Shown here: piece by piece, positions 1 to 6,548 of the stretch
Layout of the letters: each line of letters opens with the position of its first letter
How positions within the stretch are numbered: position 1 is the stretch's first letter
Virus record (IMG/VR): IMGVR_UViG_3300045999_005197
Location: 1 to 30,903 of that record
Origin: a virus
Direction: 5' to 3' (one strand)
DNA length: 30,903 nt
Made by a program: the position numbers and the translations under genes
Notes under the pieces: generated by a model
The model's database searches: none
What the model saw: the letters and a program-made list of their open reading frames with translations, nothing else
Told to the model about the DNA's origin: nothing

Positions 1-1
1 G

Positions 2-175
2 GATATGAGAATACCTATGTGGAAATGGATTTATGATAATAAAGATTTATTTCATGTAGAGAAAGAATCTTTAGAAGAACAAGTATCTAAATTTTTCAGT
101 AGTTTAGGTGCTGTCTTTGCTACTCTTGGATCCGCAGGTATCACAATCTACAGGTTTATCAAGGCTGGACTTTGA
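2..175 (+). CDS. Partial hypothetical protein, C-terminal end
   Basis: An open frame enters from the left edge and stops at TGA 173-175, giving 57 visible residues. The end has a hydrophobic stretch (GAVFATLGSAGITIYRFI) that could span a membrane, preceded by a charged segment (HVEKESLEEQ). No family is recognised. The last 72 bases overlap the minus-strand gene at 104-346 in convergent orientation, so one of the two may be spurious. The start lies outside the window. Confidence 0.45.
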   Translation, partial: DMRIPMWKWIYDNKDLFHVEKESLEEQVSKFFSSLGAVFATLGSAGITIYRFIKAGL

Positions 176-346
176 TTTCTTATTTGCAGCATCAACACCA
201 AAAGTTGCCAAAGCAGAAGTAAAGACGGATGCTATGAAAGTAGCATCCATTTTTTTTAAGTAATCCATATAATTAAGAGTCAATAAGGTAGCAGACCATC
301 CAAGAATGATTAATCTAATTGCGGTGAATGAACTGATATTTTTCAT
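104..346 (-). CDS. Small hypothetical membrane protein
   Basis: 80 residues. The N-terminus carries one probable membrane segment (FTAIRLIILGWSATLLTLNY), followed by a second weakly hydrophobic stretch and a polar tail with a CDTC pair that could bind metal or form a disulfide. Its ATG overlaps the stop of the upstream minus-strand gene (ATGA arrangement), which suggests translational coupling. It is the last gene of a three-gene minus-strand unit diverging from psbA. Function unknown. It overlaps the plus-strand partial frame at its 3' end. Confidence 0.6.
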   Translation of the reverse strand: MKNISSFTAIRLIILGWSATLLTLNYMDYLKKMDATFIASVFTSALATFGVDAANKKSKSSLDKPVDCDTCGSKSSKDST

Positions 347-534
347 CTTCCTTCCTGCTTATGAATCCAAGTCTTAAGTTCGTGAAGATATTGTCTTAAT
401 ATATCTGCTTTTTCTAGATGCCACAAATCACCACTCTTGAAGTACTCTTGAGTGTGATTATCAATTGCTTTTAGAATATTGTGTATCGGTGCGTTCCAAG
501 GCTCACGTTTTGGAGTATTCCACTCTCGTGGCAT
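343..534 (-). CDS. Conserved small hypothetical protein
   Basis: 63 residues beginning MPREWNTPKREPW, rich in Trp, His and charged residues and predicted mostly helical (AIDNHTQEYF, EKADILRQYLHELKTWI). I know similar short proteins near psbA in other T4-like cyanophages, but no function. A GAGGAATT Shine-Dalgarno stretch lies directly upstream of the ATG and overlaps the stop of the 33-residue gene at 541-642, so the two are probably cotranslated. Confidence 0.65.
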   Translation of the reverse strand: MPREWNTPKREPWNAPIHNILKAIDNHTQEYFKSGDLWHLEKADILRQYLHELKTWIHKQEGR

Positions 535-540
535 AATTCC

Positions 541-642
541 TCACTTCTTCTTGCCACCATTCTTTGCTTTTTTCGCAGTCGCATTACCTTGATTTTGTTT
601 TGAAGGTCCTTTCTTGCCCTTCTTGTTAGGCGACTTAGCCAT
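541..642 (-). CDS. Tiny Lys/Asn-rich basic protein (33 aa)
   Basis: The frame from ATG 642 encodes a 33-residue protein beginning MAKSPNKKGKKG and ending GGKKK, almost entirely Lys, Asn, Gly, Ser and Ala. It carries a very high positive charge and no hydrophobic core. Such a peptide is probably disordered and may bind nucleic acid (inference). An AAGGA site precedes the start. A CTAAATAC late-type promoter lies about 25 bases upstream on the same strand. It is the first gene of the minus-strand unit. Confidence 0.6.
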   Translation of the reverse strand: MAKSPNKKGKKGPSKQNQGNATAKKAKNGGKKK

Positions 643-664
643 TAGCAGTCCTTATGACACAAGA

Positions 665-672
665 GTATTTAG
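665..672 (-). promoter_or_regulatory. Late-type promoter (CTAAATAC) for the minus-strand unit
   Basis: The minus strand reads CTAAATAC, a close relative of the T4 late element TATAAATA, about 23 bases before the ATG at 642. It lies only 4 bases from the psbA -35 box, so the two divergent promoters are packed together and may compete. Confidence 0.55.
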
Positions 673-676
673 GTCC

Positions 677-705
677 TTGACACCATTCTAGGAAAGTGGT
701 ATGAT
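677..705 (+). promoter_or_regulatory. Sigma70-type promoter of psbA
   Basis: TTGACA (677-682), a 17-base spacer, then TATGAT (700-705). This is a perfect -35 and a 5/6 -10 at ideal spacing, so host RNA polymerase could use it from the start of infection. A late-like ATAAATA (704-710) overlaps the -10, so the same place might also serve late transcription. The leader to the psbA ATG would be about 160 bases. Confidence 0.8.
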
Positions 706-752
706 AAATACATCAACACATTAAGGAATGTTACAGTTCATTAATGTTTGCG

Positions 753-829
753 ACTCCCACTAACCGAGACCTATGGGGAGTATAAAAACGTCTCTCATAC
801 CCACACTGGAGGGTGGTGTGGGATATAAT
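753..829 (+). promoter_or_regulatory. Structured psbA 5' leader: possible H-type pseudoknot plus hairpin
   Basis: ACTCCC (753-758) can pair with GGGAGT (776-781). GAGAC (766-770), inside that loop, can pair with GTCTC (790-794) downstream, which is the topology of an H-type pseudoknot with an A-rich third loop. Next, CCCACAC (800-806) pairs with GTGTGGG (816-822). TATAAT follows at 824-829 but has no matching -35. There is no clear Shine-Dalgarno before the psbA ATG. A role in mRNA stability or translation is inferred. Confidence 0.45.
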
Positions 830-874
830 GTATTTGTTCGTACCCCCGAACTATTACTTACCCTTTAACGAAAA

Positions 875-1954
875 ATGACTGCTACAATTTCACGTCAACA
901 ACAATCAAACACTTGGCAACAGTTCTGCGAGTGGGTTACTTCAACTAACAATCGTCTATATGTTGGTTGGTTTGGAACTCTTATGATTCCTACCCTGCTT
1001 GCTGCTACTATTTGCTTCATCGTTGCCTTCATTGCTGCACCTCCTGTAGACATTGATGGCATTCGTGAACCCGTTGCTGGTTCACTCATGTATGGAAACA
1101 ACATCATCTCTGGTGCTGTTATCCCTTCGTCCAATGCTATTGGACTGCACTTCTATCCCATCTGGGAAGCTGCCTCTCTCGACGAATGGCTATATAATGG
1201 TGGTCCGTTCCAACTGATCGTCTTCCACTTCTTGATTGGTATCTATGCTTACATGGGTCGTGAATGGGAACTTTCATACCGTCTTGGTATGCGTCCTTGG
1301 ATCTGTGTTGCTTATTCCGCTCCTGTTGCTGCTGCTTCTGCGGTGTTCCTTGTTTATCCTTTCGGTCAAGGTTCCTTCTCTGACGCAATGCCTCTCGGAA
1401 TCTCGGGCACGTTTAACTACATGCTCGTCTTCCAAGCAGAACACAATATCCTTATGCATCCGTTCCACATGCTTGGGGTTGCTGGGGTATTTGGTGGCTC
1501 TCTCTTTAGTGCTATGCACGGAAGTCTGGTCACGTCTTCACTCGTTCGTGAAACAACTGAAAACGAATCGCAAAACTATGGATACAAGTTCGGACAAGAA
1601 GAAGAGACCTACAACATCGTTGCCGCTCACGGATACTTCGGACGACTCATCTTCCAGTATGCGTCCTTCAACAACTCTCGCAGTCTACATTTCTTCCTGG
1701 CTGCTTGGCCTGTCGTTGGTATTTGGTTCACTGCTCTGGGAGTTAGCACGATGGCATTCAACCTGAACGGTTTCAACTTCAACCAGTCTATCGTTGATTC
1801 TCAAGGTAAAGTGATCAACACTTGGGCTGATGTGCTGAACCGTGCTGGTCTTGGCCTAGAGGTGATGCATGAGCGCAACGCCCATAACTTCCCTCTGGAC
1901 TTGGCAGCTGCAGAAGCGACTCCAGTTGCTCTTACTGCTCCAAGTATTGGATGA
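875..1954 (+). CDS. psbA: Photosystem II reaction centre protein D1
   Basis: 359 residues, full length with no gaps against cyanobacterial D1. Redox-active Tyr161, Mn-cluster ligands Asp170, Glu189, His332, Glu333, His337 and Asp342, the chlorophyll ligand His198, the iron ligands His215 and His272 and the quinone-site Ser264 are all in place at standard numbering. Processing after Ala344 would leave a short C-terminal extension. Residue 130 is Glu, as in the high-light D1 form. Phage D1 replaces the fast-turning-over host subunit in thylakoid photosystem II and sustains energy supply during infection. The frame is uninterrupted, so no intron is present. Codon third positions are visibly richer in C than in surrounding genes. 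The 3' end overlaps the opposite-strand endonuclease by 23 bases. Confidence 0.99.
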   Translation: MTATISRQQQSNTWQQFCEWVTSTNNRLYVGWFGTLMIPTLLAATICFIVAFIAAPPVDIDGIREPVAGSLMYGNNIISGAVIPSSNAIGLHFYPIWEAASLDEWLYNGGPFQLIVFHFLIGIYAYMGREWELSYRLGMRPWICVAYSAPVAAASAVFLVYPFGQGSFSDAMPLGISGTFNYMLVFQAEHNILMHPFHMLGVAGVFGGSLFSAMHGSLVTSSLVRETTENESQNYGYKFGQEEETYNIVAAHGYFGRLIFQYASFNNSRSLHFFLAAWPVVGIWFTALGVSTMAFNLNGFNFNQSIVDSQGKVINTWADVLNRAGLGLEVMHERNAHNFPLDLAAAEATPVALTAPSIG

Positions 1955-2303
1955 GTTTAGATAAAATCTGAACATTATCACCTACTAATCCGAGAGCAGT
2001 GTTGCAATTATTACACAACACTCCTCGGATTTTTTCTGTAGTATGGCAGTGGTCAATACATTTCTTTTCTGTAATGTCTCTGCCACATACTTGACAACTA
2101 TCGTGCTTCATTAATTCTTGATACTCTGTCTCAGAAAGATTAAATTTTCTTCTCATGTATTCATGGGGTTTATAATATTTTTTTCTTACTGATGTAGAAC
2201 ATTCTTTGCATTTTGATTGGTGGGATATTTTCCCAGTTTTTAAAGTTCTCTTATGAAAATGATTAAAAGAAAGAGTTCTATTACATACACTGCAGAGTTT
2301 CAT
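1932..2303 (-). CDS. Endonuclease VII-like free-standing homing endonuclease
   Basis: 123 residues. An N-terminal zinc-knuckle-like region (CSVC...CKEC) is followed by the T4 gp49-type core: [16 protein letters not shown], then CNNCNTALG. The Asp-His pair and the Asn of the last motif match the catalytic residues of endonuclease VII. It lacks the long C-terminal dimerisation half of gp49 (157 residues), as is usual in mobile versions. The gene lies between psbA and psbD on the opposite strand, which suggests insertion by homing. Cyanophage S-PM2 has an endonuclease, F-CphI, beside psbA. A CTAAATAA late promoter lies about 25 bases upstream. Its transcript would run antisense into psbA. Confidence 0.85.
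   Translation of the reverse strand: MKLCSVCNRTLSFNHFHKRTLKTGKISHQSKCKECSTSVRKKYYKPHEYMRRKFNLSETEYQELMKHDSCQVCGRDITEKKCIDHCHTTEKIRGVLCNNCNTALGLVGDNVQILSKLIQYLEQ
1987..2035 (+). terminator. psbA transcription terminator, inside the endonuclease gene
   Basis: AATCCGAG (1987-1994) pairs with CTCGGATT (2024-2031), and AGTGTTG (1998-2004) pairs with CAACACT (2016-2022). Small internal bulges separate the two stems. The hairpin is followed by a run of six T (2030-2035). It begins 33 bases after the psbA stop. On the other strand the same bases encode the conserved [13 protein letters not shown] motif of the endonuclease. Confidence 0.8.
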
Positions 2304-2327
2304 ATTTGTAATGCGTATTTTCCATAC

Positions 2328-2335
2328 TTATTTAG
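2328..2335 (-). promoter_or_regulatory. Late-type promoter (CTAAATAA) for the endonuclease
   Basis: The minus strand reads CTAAATAA 25 bases before the endonuclease ATG at 2303. The element overlaps the psbD Shine-Dalgarno (TAGGAGGA, 2333-2340) on the other strand, so the promoter and the psbD ribosome-binding site share bases. Confidence 0.6.
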
Positions 2336-2344
2336 GAGGAATAA

Positions 2345-3406
2345 ATGGTTTCATCTACAATTTCTCAACCTATTCAACAGAGAGGGTGGTTCGATGTTCT
2401 CGATGACTGGATTAAGCGTGATCGGTTTGTTTTTGTCGGTTGGTCTGGCTTACTACTATTCCCGACTGCTTATCTCGCTCTTGGCGGGTGGCTTACAGGG
2501 ACCACCTTCGCAACTTCGTGGTACACCCATGGAATTGCGAGTTCATATCTTGAGGGGTGTAACTTTCTTACTGCTGCTGTATCTACTCCTGCTGATGCTC
2601 TCGGACATAGCCTTTTACTCCTTTGGGGTCCTGAGGCTCAGGGAGATTTCGTCCGTTGGATCCAACTTGGGGGACTCTGGACTTTCGTGGCACTTCACGG
2701 AGCCCTCAGTCTTATAGGATTCATGCTCAGGCAGTTTGAGATTGCTCGACTGGTTGGCATCCGTCCTTACAACGCAATCGCATTCTCTGGTCCTATCGCA
2801 GTGTTCGTCAGTGTATTTCTGATGTATCCTCTGGGACAATCCAGTTGGTTCTTTGCACCTTCCTTTGGTGTTGCTGCTATCTTCAGGTTCCTATTGTTCC
2901 TTCAGGGTTTCCACAACTGGACTCTCAACCCCTTCCATATGATGGGAGTTGCTGGTATACTGGGTGGAGCACTTCTCTGTGCAATTCACGGTGCTACTGT
3001 AGAAAATACCTTGTTTGAAGATGGTGACCAAGCAAATACGTTTAAAGCATTTGAACCTACGCAAGAAGAAGAGACTTACTCGATGGTTACTGCTAATAGA
3101 TTCTGGTCTCAAATCTTTGGGATTGCTTTTAGCAATAAGCGTTGGCTTCATTTCTTTATGCTTTTTGTTCCCGTTATGGGTCTTTGGACATCTAGTATTG
3201 GGATTATTGGTCTTGCCCTTAATCTACGTGCTTACGACTTCGTAAGTCAGGAGATTAGAGCAGCAGAAGATCCAGAGTTCGAGACCTTCTACACGAAGAA
3301 CATTCTTCTGAACGAAGGTCTTCGTGCCTGGATGGCTCCTGTAGATCAACCTCATGAAAACTTTGTATTTCCAGAGGAAGTATTGCCCCGAGGCAATGCT
3401 CTATGA
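2345..3406 (+). CDS. psbD: Photosystem II reaction centre protein D2
   Basis: 353 residues, full-length D2. The redox Tyr (residue 161), the chlorophyll ligand His198, the iron ligands near His215 and His269 and the ChlZ ligand His118 are present, each shifted by about one from standard numbering by an extra N-terminal residue. It pairs with D1 to form the photosystem II core in the thylakoid. A strong TAGGAGGA site precedes the ATG, unlike psbA. No promoter of its own is obvious between the endonuclease gene and psbD, and the psbA terminator lies upstream. Transcription may come from read-through or from inside the endonuclease gene. Confidence 0.99.
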   Translation: MVSSTISQPIQQRGWFDVLDDWIKRDRFVFVGWSGLLLFPTAYLALGGWLTGTTFATSWYTHGIASSYLEGCNFLTAAVSTPADALGHSLLLLWGPEAQGDFVRWIQLGGLWTFVALHGALSLIGFMLRQFEIARLVGIRPYNAIAFSGPIAVFVSVFLMYPLGQSSWFFAPSFGVAAIFRFLLFLQGFHNWTLNPFHMMGVAGILGGALLCAIHGATVENTLFEDGDQANTFKAFEPTQEEETYSMVTANRFWSQIFGIAFSNKRWLHFFMLFVPVMGLWTSSIGIIGLALNLRAYDFVSQEIRAAEDPEFETFYTKNILLNEGLRAWMAPVDQPHENFVFPEEVLPRGNAL

Positions 3407-3413
3407 TATACTC

Positions 3414-3435
3414 GGAGGGGAAACCCTCCTTTTTT
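3414..3435 (+). terminator. Intrinsic terminator after psbD
   Basis: GGAGGG, a GAAA tetraloop, CCCTCC and six T. This is a textbook rho-independent terminator 8 bases after the psbD stop. It isolates psbD from the glutaredoxin gene. Confidence 0.92.
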
Positions 3436-3505
3436 AATGATCAGTTCTGAGACACCATATAAACTTGCTGAGATTATCCGAGATACTTGGCCTCAGTTAT
3501 ACCCA

Positions 3506-3513
3506 CTAAATAA
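3506..3513 (+). promoter_or_regulatory. Late-type promoter (CTAAATAA) for glutaredoxin
   Basis: CTAAATAA lies about 23 bases before the glutaredoxin ATG at 3536. It supports that start over the in-frame ATG at 3437, which directly abuts the psbD terminator. Confidence 0.6.
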
Positions 3514-3535
3514 TTTTCAAAACTTAACAAATAAT

Positions 3536-3772
3536 ATGAAGTTTACAGTTTATTCAAAAGACGGTTGCCCATATTGCACAAAAGTGCAGCAGGTGCTACA
3601 ATTAGCAGACCTGCAACATGTAGTGTACAAACTGAATACTGATTTTACTAAAGAAGAATTCTATGCAGAATTTGGTGAGGGTTCTACATTCCCTCAAGTA
3701 ATTGCAAATGATCAACACATCGGTGGTTGTACCGATACAGTTCAATACCTTAAGGAGCAAAACTTAGTTTAA
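3536..3772 (+). CDS. grx: Glutaredoxin
   Basis: 78 residues with the CPYC redox site (residues 10-13, MKFTVYSKDGCPYC), the TFPQV cis-proline loop and the GGCTD glutathione-binding motif: a complete class I glutaredoxin. It uses glutathione to reduce disulfides. Phage versions probably serve ribonucleotide reductase (family knowledge). An in-frame ATG at 3437 would add 33 residues unlike glutaredoxin and directly after a terminator, so 3536 is preferred. The stop shares a base with the next ATG (TAATG). Confidence 0.93.
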   Translation: MKFTVYSKDGCPYCTKVQQVLQLADLQHVVYKLNTDFTKEEFYAEFGEGSTFPQVIANDQHIGGCTDTVQYLKEQNLV

Positions 3773-4131
3773 TGGAAACTAATTTTCACGAAGTTTATAA
3801 CGATGTTGAAAAGGCAATTGACTATGCATTTCAGGGAAAATTTGTTCTCAAATTTTACGATTACCTTAAAGTAAAAGGTATTAGAAAGTTTGAGGTTGAA
3901 GAGTTTATTGAAAGTTCTACTGCTTCAAACATCAGTAATGTAGTAATGGATCTTGATGATTATCTTGAAGGTGGTGCTGATGAGATTCATAAACAACTTC
4001 GTGAAGCTTATGGTCACATCCCTAAACCAGAAGCACGAAAAATAAGAAACTATTTGTACGGCATCCTTGAAGATGCTTGGAAGTATAATCATGACAAAAG
4101 AAAGGGGAGACGCAAAAAAGAAACTAAATAA
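3772..4131 (+). CDS. Conserved cyanophage hypothetical protein
   Basis: 119 residues, acidic in the middle (VVMDLDDYLEGGADEIH) with a strongly basic tail (KRKGRRKKETK). Probably helical and soluble. Its ATG overlaps the glutaredoxin stop, so the two are likely translationally coupled. No domain is recognised. The TAA stop lies inside a CTAAATAA late-type motif. Confidence 0.75.
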   Translation: METNFHEVYNDVEKAIDYAFQGKFVLKFYDYLKVKGIRKFEVEEFIESSTASNISNVVMDLDDYLEGGADEIHKQLREAYGHIPKPEARKIRNYLYGILEDAWKYNHDKRKGRRKKETK

Positions 4132-4297
4132 CTCTGAACCCGAGATCAATCGGGGTGTGGAATTATTGTTAAGAAAACGGAGGAGGAAATCTGAAGAACC
4201 AAAGACATTCCAAATGAGATTTGGTAAGATGATTTCTCTCTTTCGACGAGAGATACACATACAATTCGAATTTCATTTGGACATTCGGAAAAAGTAA
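4091..4297 (+). CDS. Small basic hypothetical protein
   Basis: 68 residues starting MTKERGDAKKKL, very rich in Arg and Lys, ending FEFHLDIRKK. ATG 4091 has a GGAAG stretch upstream and is chosen over a TTG at 4067. The first 41 bases overlap the previous gene in another frame. No function is known. A nucleic-acid-binding role would fit the charge but is a guess. Confidence 0.55.
   Translation: MTKERGDAKKKLNNSEPEINRGVELLLRKRRRKSEEPKTFQMRFGKMISLFRREIHIQFEFHLDIRKK
4124..4131 (+). promoter_or_regulatory. Late-type promoter (CTAAATAA) overlapping a stop codon
   Basis: CTAAATAA whose last three bases are the TAA stop of the gene at 3772-4131. The first gene starting clearly downstream is at 4315, so it may serve the 4315-5859 group. 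Confidence 0.4.
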
Positions 4298-4314
4298 CTC
4301 TCGGAGAAAGAAAA

Positions 4315-4539
4315 ATGTTAGCAGTAACACTCACCATCGGCACTCTTGTTTCAGTGATGTTCTTTTTTGTTGGTGGAGTAATTGGATGGATGGCCAAGCA
4401 ACATTTCTATGAGAGCTCATATCCCTCTTATACGCACCCAGAAATGTTTGATCAAAATGGAAACTTAATTCCAGACGAAATTTTAGCAGTGAGATTTGAA
4501 AATGACTACGAATACGACGACGAAGAAGAGGACGACTAG
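4315..4539 (+). CDS. Conserved small membrane-anchored protein with acidic tail
   Basis: 74 residues. An N-terminal membrane anchor (AVTLTIGTLVSVMFFFVGGVIGW) is followed by a soluble part (PEMFDQNGNLIPDEIL) and an extremely acidic end (DYEYDDEEEDD). A CGGAGA Shine-Dalgarno lies 9 bases before the ATG. I recognise this as a protein conserved in T4-like cyanophages without assigned function. Its end overlaps the next gene by 38 bases. Confidence 0.75.
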   Translation: MLAVTLTIGTLVSVMFFFVGGVIGWMAKQHFYESSYPSYTHPEMFDQNGNLIPDEILAVRFENDYEYDDEEEDD

Positions 4540-5032
4540 TAGAGCAAAAAAACCTACAGCAACCTCTACTCAACCAAAGGAGATTAAAAAACTTCCTCCT
4601 AATCCTTTTATGAATGAGATTTTAGATCTCATTCAAGAGCAAGAGACTGAAGAAGATAAGATTAAAATCCTTCAAGAGTATGCAAATGATGCTCTGAAGA
4701 CTCTTCTCATTTGGAACTTTGATGAGAGTATTATTTCTCTTCTTCCTGAGGGTGAAGTTCCTTATCGTCCTAATGAAAATCCACTAGGTACGGATCACTC
4801 ATCTTTGCGTAGAGATTACAAGAATCTTTATAACTTTGTGAAAGGTGGTAATGATTCTCTTTCCAAAGTTCGTAGAGAGACAATTTTTATTCAGATTCTC
4901 GAATCTCTTCATCCTCTTGAGGCAGATATTCTTGTTCTTGTAAAAGATAAAAACTTGGAGAATAAATACGATATCTCATTTGATATTGTACAAAAAGCAT
5001 ATCCTGATATTCAATGGGGCAATCGTTCGTGA
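4502..5032 (+). CDS. Conserved cyanophage protein (DUF6433-like)
   Basis: 176 residues from ATG 4502. A Thr/Lys-rich disordered N-terminus precedes a conserved helical body containing MNEILDLIQEQETEEDKIK, LKTLLIWNFD, LLPEGEVPYRPNE and LHPLEADILVLVKDK. I associate this pattern with the DUF6433 family of T4-like marine phages. Function unknown. It begins inside the preceding gene and is followed closely by two more small genes leading to speD, so the group probably forms one transcription unit. Confidence 0.78.
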   Translation: MTTNTTTKKRTTSRAKKPTATSTQPKEIKKLPPNPFMNEILDLIQEQETEEDKIKILQEYANDALKTLLIWNFDESIISLLPEGEVPYRPNENPLGTDHSSLRRDYKNLYNFVKGGNDSLSKVRRETIFIQILESLHPLEADILVLVKDKNLENKYDISFDIVQKAYPDIQWGNRS

Positions 5033-5052
5033 GTGTAGTTGCGGAGAGAAAA

Positions 5053-5361
5053 ATGGCAGAATCTAAAAAGGAAAAGACAAGATATCTGCCTCATGAATAT
5101 GGATGTGAGATTCTCTTTGAAAGAGCAACGATGGTTCAGGCAAAAGATTCATCACTTCCAAATGATGCATATCTTATTTGGTATAATGTAGATGGTGAAA
5201 CTTTCTTGGATGTAACCCGTTGCAGAAAGAGAGTTGATCTGTTTGATTTCTATTATGATAAGTATGGTCCAGGATCAGTTCGTAAGATTGATTTTGGATA
5301 CGGAAGAGTAAACCCAAAGTTATGGGGATATAAAGCACCAGAAAAAAAGAAAAAGAGATGA
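5053..5361 (+). CDS. Conserved hypothetical protein
   Basis: 102 residues (MAESKKEKTRYLPHEYG...). ATG 5053 follows a GCGGAGAG Shine-Dalgarno, whereas an in-frame ATG at 5014 lies inside the previous gene and has none. The protein contains Tyr/Trp-rich strands (YLIWYNVDGETFLDVTRC) and a lysine-rich tail, and looks like a small beta-rich fold. It overlaps the next gene by 4 bases (ATGA). No function is recognised. Confidence 0.72.
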   Translation: MAESKKEKTRYLPHEYGCEILFERATMVQAKDSSLPNDAYLIWYNVDGETFLDVTRCRKRVDLFDFYYDKYGPGSVRKIDFGYGRVNPKLWGYKAPEKKKKR

Positions 5362-5540
5362 GTGAAGGATTTAGTGAAGAAAAGATTGATGTATCAATCA
5401 ACAAAAATGAAGTAAAAAATCTTCTTAAGAAATATAAGAAGATTAAAAAATACATGCGGTCTCCAGTGTTTACTGTCAAAAACTTAGATGGAACTGAGAA
5501 GATTGTCAGTGAACTACTGAAGGACGTAGAAAATGGGTAA
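5358..5540 (+). CDS. Small hypothetical protein
   Basis: 60 residues, Lys-rich and helical in the middle (NLLKKYKKIKKYM), with an acidic N-terminus. Its start overlaps the upstream stop (ATGA), and its last 8 bases overlap the speD start. The tight packing argues that it is translated. No family is recognised. Confidence 0.65.
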   Translation: MSEGFSEEKIDVSINKNEVKNLLKKYKKIKKYMRSPVFTVKNLDGTEKIVSELLKDVENG

Positions 5541-5859
5541 GCACTATCTTTTAAATCTTTACGGATGTTCATTTGTTCTTTTGGACGATGAAAAATGTCT
5601 TATTGACTTATTAGAAAATGCTGCATCTGCTAGTGGTGCTACTGTGGTTCAGACTATTTCTAAGAAGTTTGAACCACAGGGAGTCACTGTAATTTGTTTG
5701 TTGTCTGAGAGTCATATTAGTATTCATACTTGGCCAGAAGAAGGGAAGGCAGCAGTAGATGTATATACTTGTGGAGATTGTAATCCTAAAATTGGATGTG
5801 ATATTATCATCCAACAACTTTATGCTCAAGAACATACTTTGAGTTATATTGAGCGTTAA
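5533..5859 (+). CDS. speD: S-adenosylmethionine decarboxylase proenzyme
   Basis: 108 residues, a short prokaryotic AdoMet decarboxylase. The self-cleavage site is LSES-HISIHTWPE, where the Ser after Glu becomes the pyruvoyl group. The TCGDC segment supplies the catalytic Cys. The enzyme makes decarboxylated AdoMet, the aminopropyl donor for spermidine. No spermidine synthase is in the window, so the product would enter the host pathway. speD is a recurrent auxiliary metabolic gene of T4-like cyanophages, where polyamines may help DNA packaging or photosystem stability (inference). A late-type promoter for the next gene follows its stop directly. Confidence 0.95.
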   Translation: MGKHYLLNLYGCSFVLLDDEKCLIDLLENAASASGATVVQTISKKFEPQGVTVICLLSESHISIHTWPEEGKAAVDVYTCGDCNPKIGCDIIIQQLYAQEHTLSYIER

Positions 5860-5867
5860 CTAAATAC
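5860..5867 (+). promoter_or_regulatory. Late-type promoter (CTAAATAC)
   Basis: CTAAATAC abuts the speD TAA and lies about 20 bases before the ATG at 5887. A CTGGAG Shine-Dalgarno sits between them. Confidence 0.6.
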
Positions 5868-5886
5868 ACTATATCTGGAGAAGTCT

Positions 5887-6204
5887 ATGCTCTCTACCCA
5901 ATATCGTTTACGCCTTGAAGCAATCTGCGAGAGAATTGTGAAAGGCGAATCCGTAGAGTTAAGTGAAATGATCTGGGCAGAAAAATTAGCAAAGTCAAAT
6001 AGATCTGCCGCAACTATTTTAAGGCAAGCAAGAAGACGTGCTGCGAATCCTGAAATGACTGAAGATAGTCTTGATGGATTTATGAATGCGTTGGACCTTG
6101 GAGATCCTGACCCATCAAATCATCGCACTGGATTTAATGGTGCTGATGATATTATTGATTTCTTTACTGGAGATAAACCAGACGATTGGAGACAGCGAGA
6201 TTAA
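5887..6204 (+). CDS. Conserved cyanophage hypothetical protein
   Basis: 105 residues. The basic helical N-terminal half contains LRLEAICERIVKGE and ILRQARRRAANPE. The acidic C-terminal half contains SLDGFMNALDLGDPDP and ends in DDIIDFFTGDKPDDW. A good Shine-Dalgarno and its own late-type promoter indicate a separate late gene. I know similar proteins in T4-like cyanophages without a function. Confidence 0.72.
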   Translation: MLSTQYRLRLEAICERIVKGESVELSEMIWAEKLAKSNRSAATILRQARRRAANPEMTEDSLDGFMNALDLGDPDPSNHRTGFNGADDIIDFFTGDKPDDWRQRD

Positions 6205-6234
6205 ACTGTAGCAGAAAATACAAAAAATAATTTC

Positions 6235-6308
6235 TATATAAAGCACGTTCATCCTAAGGGACGGAAGTAGGGAAACCGAAGGAACGCACTTTACACTCAG
6301 TAAAGGAG
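6235..6308 (+). ncRNA. Glutamine riboswitch (glnA / Downstream-peptide class)
   Basis: CGTTC (6246-6250) pairs with GAACG (6282-6286). Between them lie GGGACGGAAGTAGG and ACCGAAGG, the hallmark core of the glutamine-binding aptamers of cyanobacteria. The next hairpin, CTTTAC (6289-6294) with GTAAAG (6300-6305), covers part of the AAGGAG ribosome-binding site of the following small gene, so control of translation is the simplest reading. TATATA at 6235-6240 may be the -10 of its promoter. Known members of the Downstream-peptide class sit before short peptide genes, exactly as here. Confidence 0.88.
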
Positions 6309-6315
6309 CAACCTA

Positions 6316-6453
6316 ATGTCTAAAGTCGTATATCGTGGTGTAGAATATGATACTCAAAAACGTATTGAGTATCAACAGCAGATGATGCAGCAACCTCAAC
6401 AATACAACGAAACTTATCGTGGTATTAAGTTTGTAAAGGAGGGGCACAAGTGA
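6316..6453 (+). CDS. Riboswitch-controlled small protein (DUF4278-like, 45 aa)
   Basis: 45 residues with a YRG motif at each end (VVYRGVEYDT and TYRGIKFV) around a Gln/Met-rich middle. This recalls the short cyanobacterial YRG proteins (DUF4278). AAGGAG sits 7 bases before the ATG, partly in the riboswitch hairpin. It is the first gene of a three-peptide unit. In cyanobacteria small proteins under glutamine riboswitches adjust nitrogen assimilation (family knowledge). A similar target here is inference. Confidence 0.8.
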   Translation: MSKVVYRGVEYDTQKRIEYQQQMMQQPQQYNETYRGIKFVKEGHK

Positions 6454-6548
6454 AAAAACTTAATGCACTTCAACTCATTAAAGAGCAGAAGCAAAAGGAA
6501 CAACGCCGTCACCAGGCACTTCTTGTAAATGCAGGAGCAGGAAAATGA
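6450..6548 (+). CDS. Tiny basic helical protein (32 aa), GTG start
   Basis: A GTG at 6450 overlaps the previous stop (GTGA) and follows a strong AAGGAGG site at 6436-6442. The 32-residue product begins VKKLNALQLIKEQKQKEQ and is a Gln/Lys/Arg-rich amphipathic helix ending VNAGAGK. The stop overlaps the next ATG (ATGA). Coupling on both sides supports translation. Function unknown. Confidence 0.65.
   Translation: MKKLNALQLIKEQKQKEQRRHQALLVNAGAGK

Noticed and set aside
824-829. A second psbA promoter at TATAAT 824
   Set aside because: No -35-like sequence at 16-18 bases upstream, where a hairpin arm lies instead.
1236-1766. A 176-residue plus-strand frame inside psbA
   Set aside because: It lies wholly within the intact D1 gene in another frame, is Ser/Leu-rich without domain pattern, and is a by-product of psbA codon use.
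875-1954. Group I intron in psbA, as known in some cyanophages
   Set aside because: The D1 frame is continuous and all residues align without interruption.
3437-3535. Longer glutaredoxin start at ATG 3437
   Set aside because: It directly follows the psbD terminator T run, adds 33 residues unlike glutaredoxin, and a late promoter lies between it and ATG 3536.
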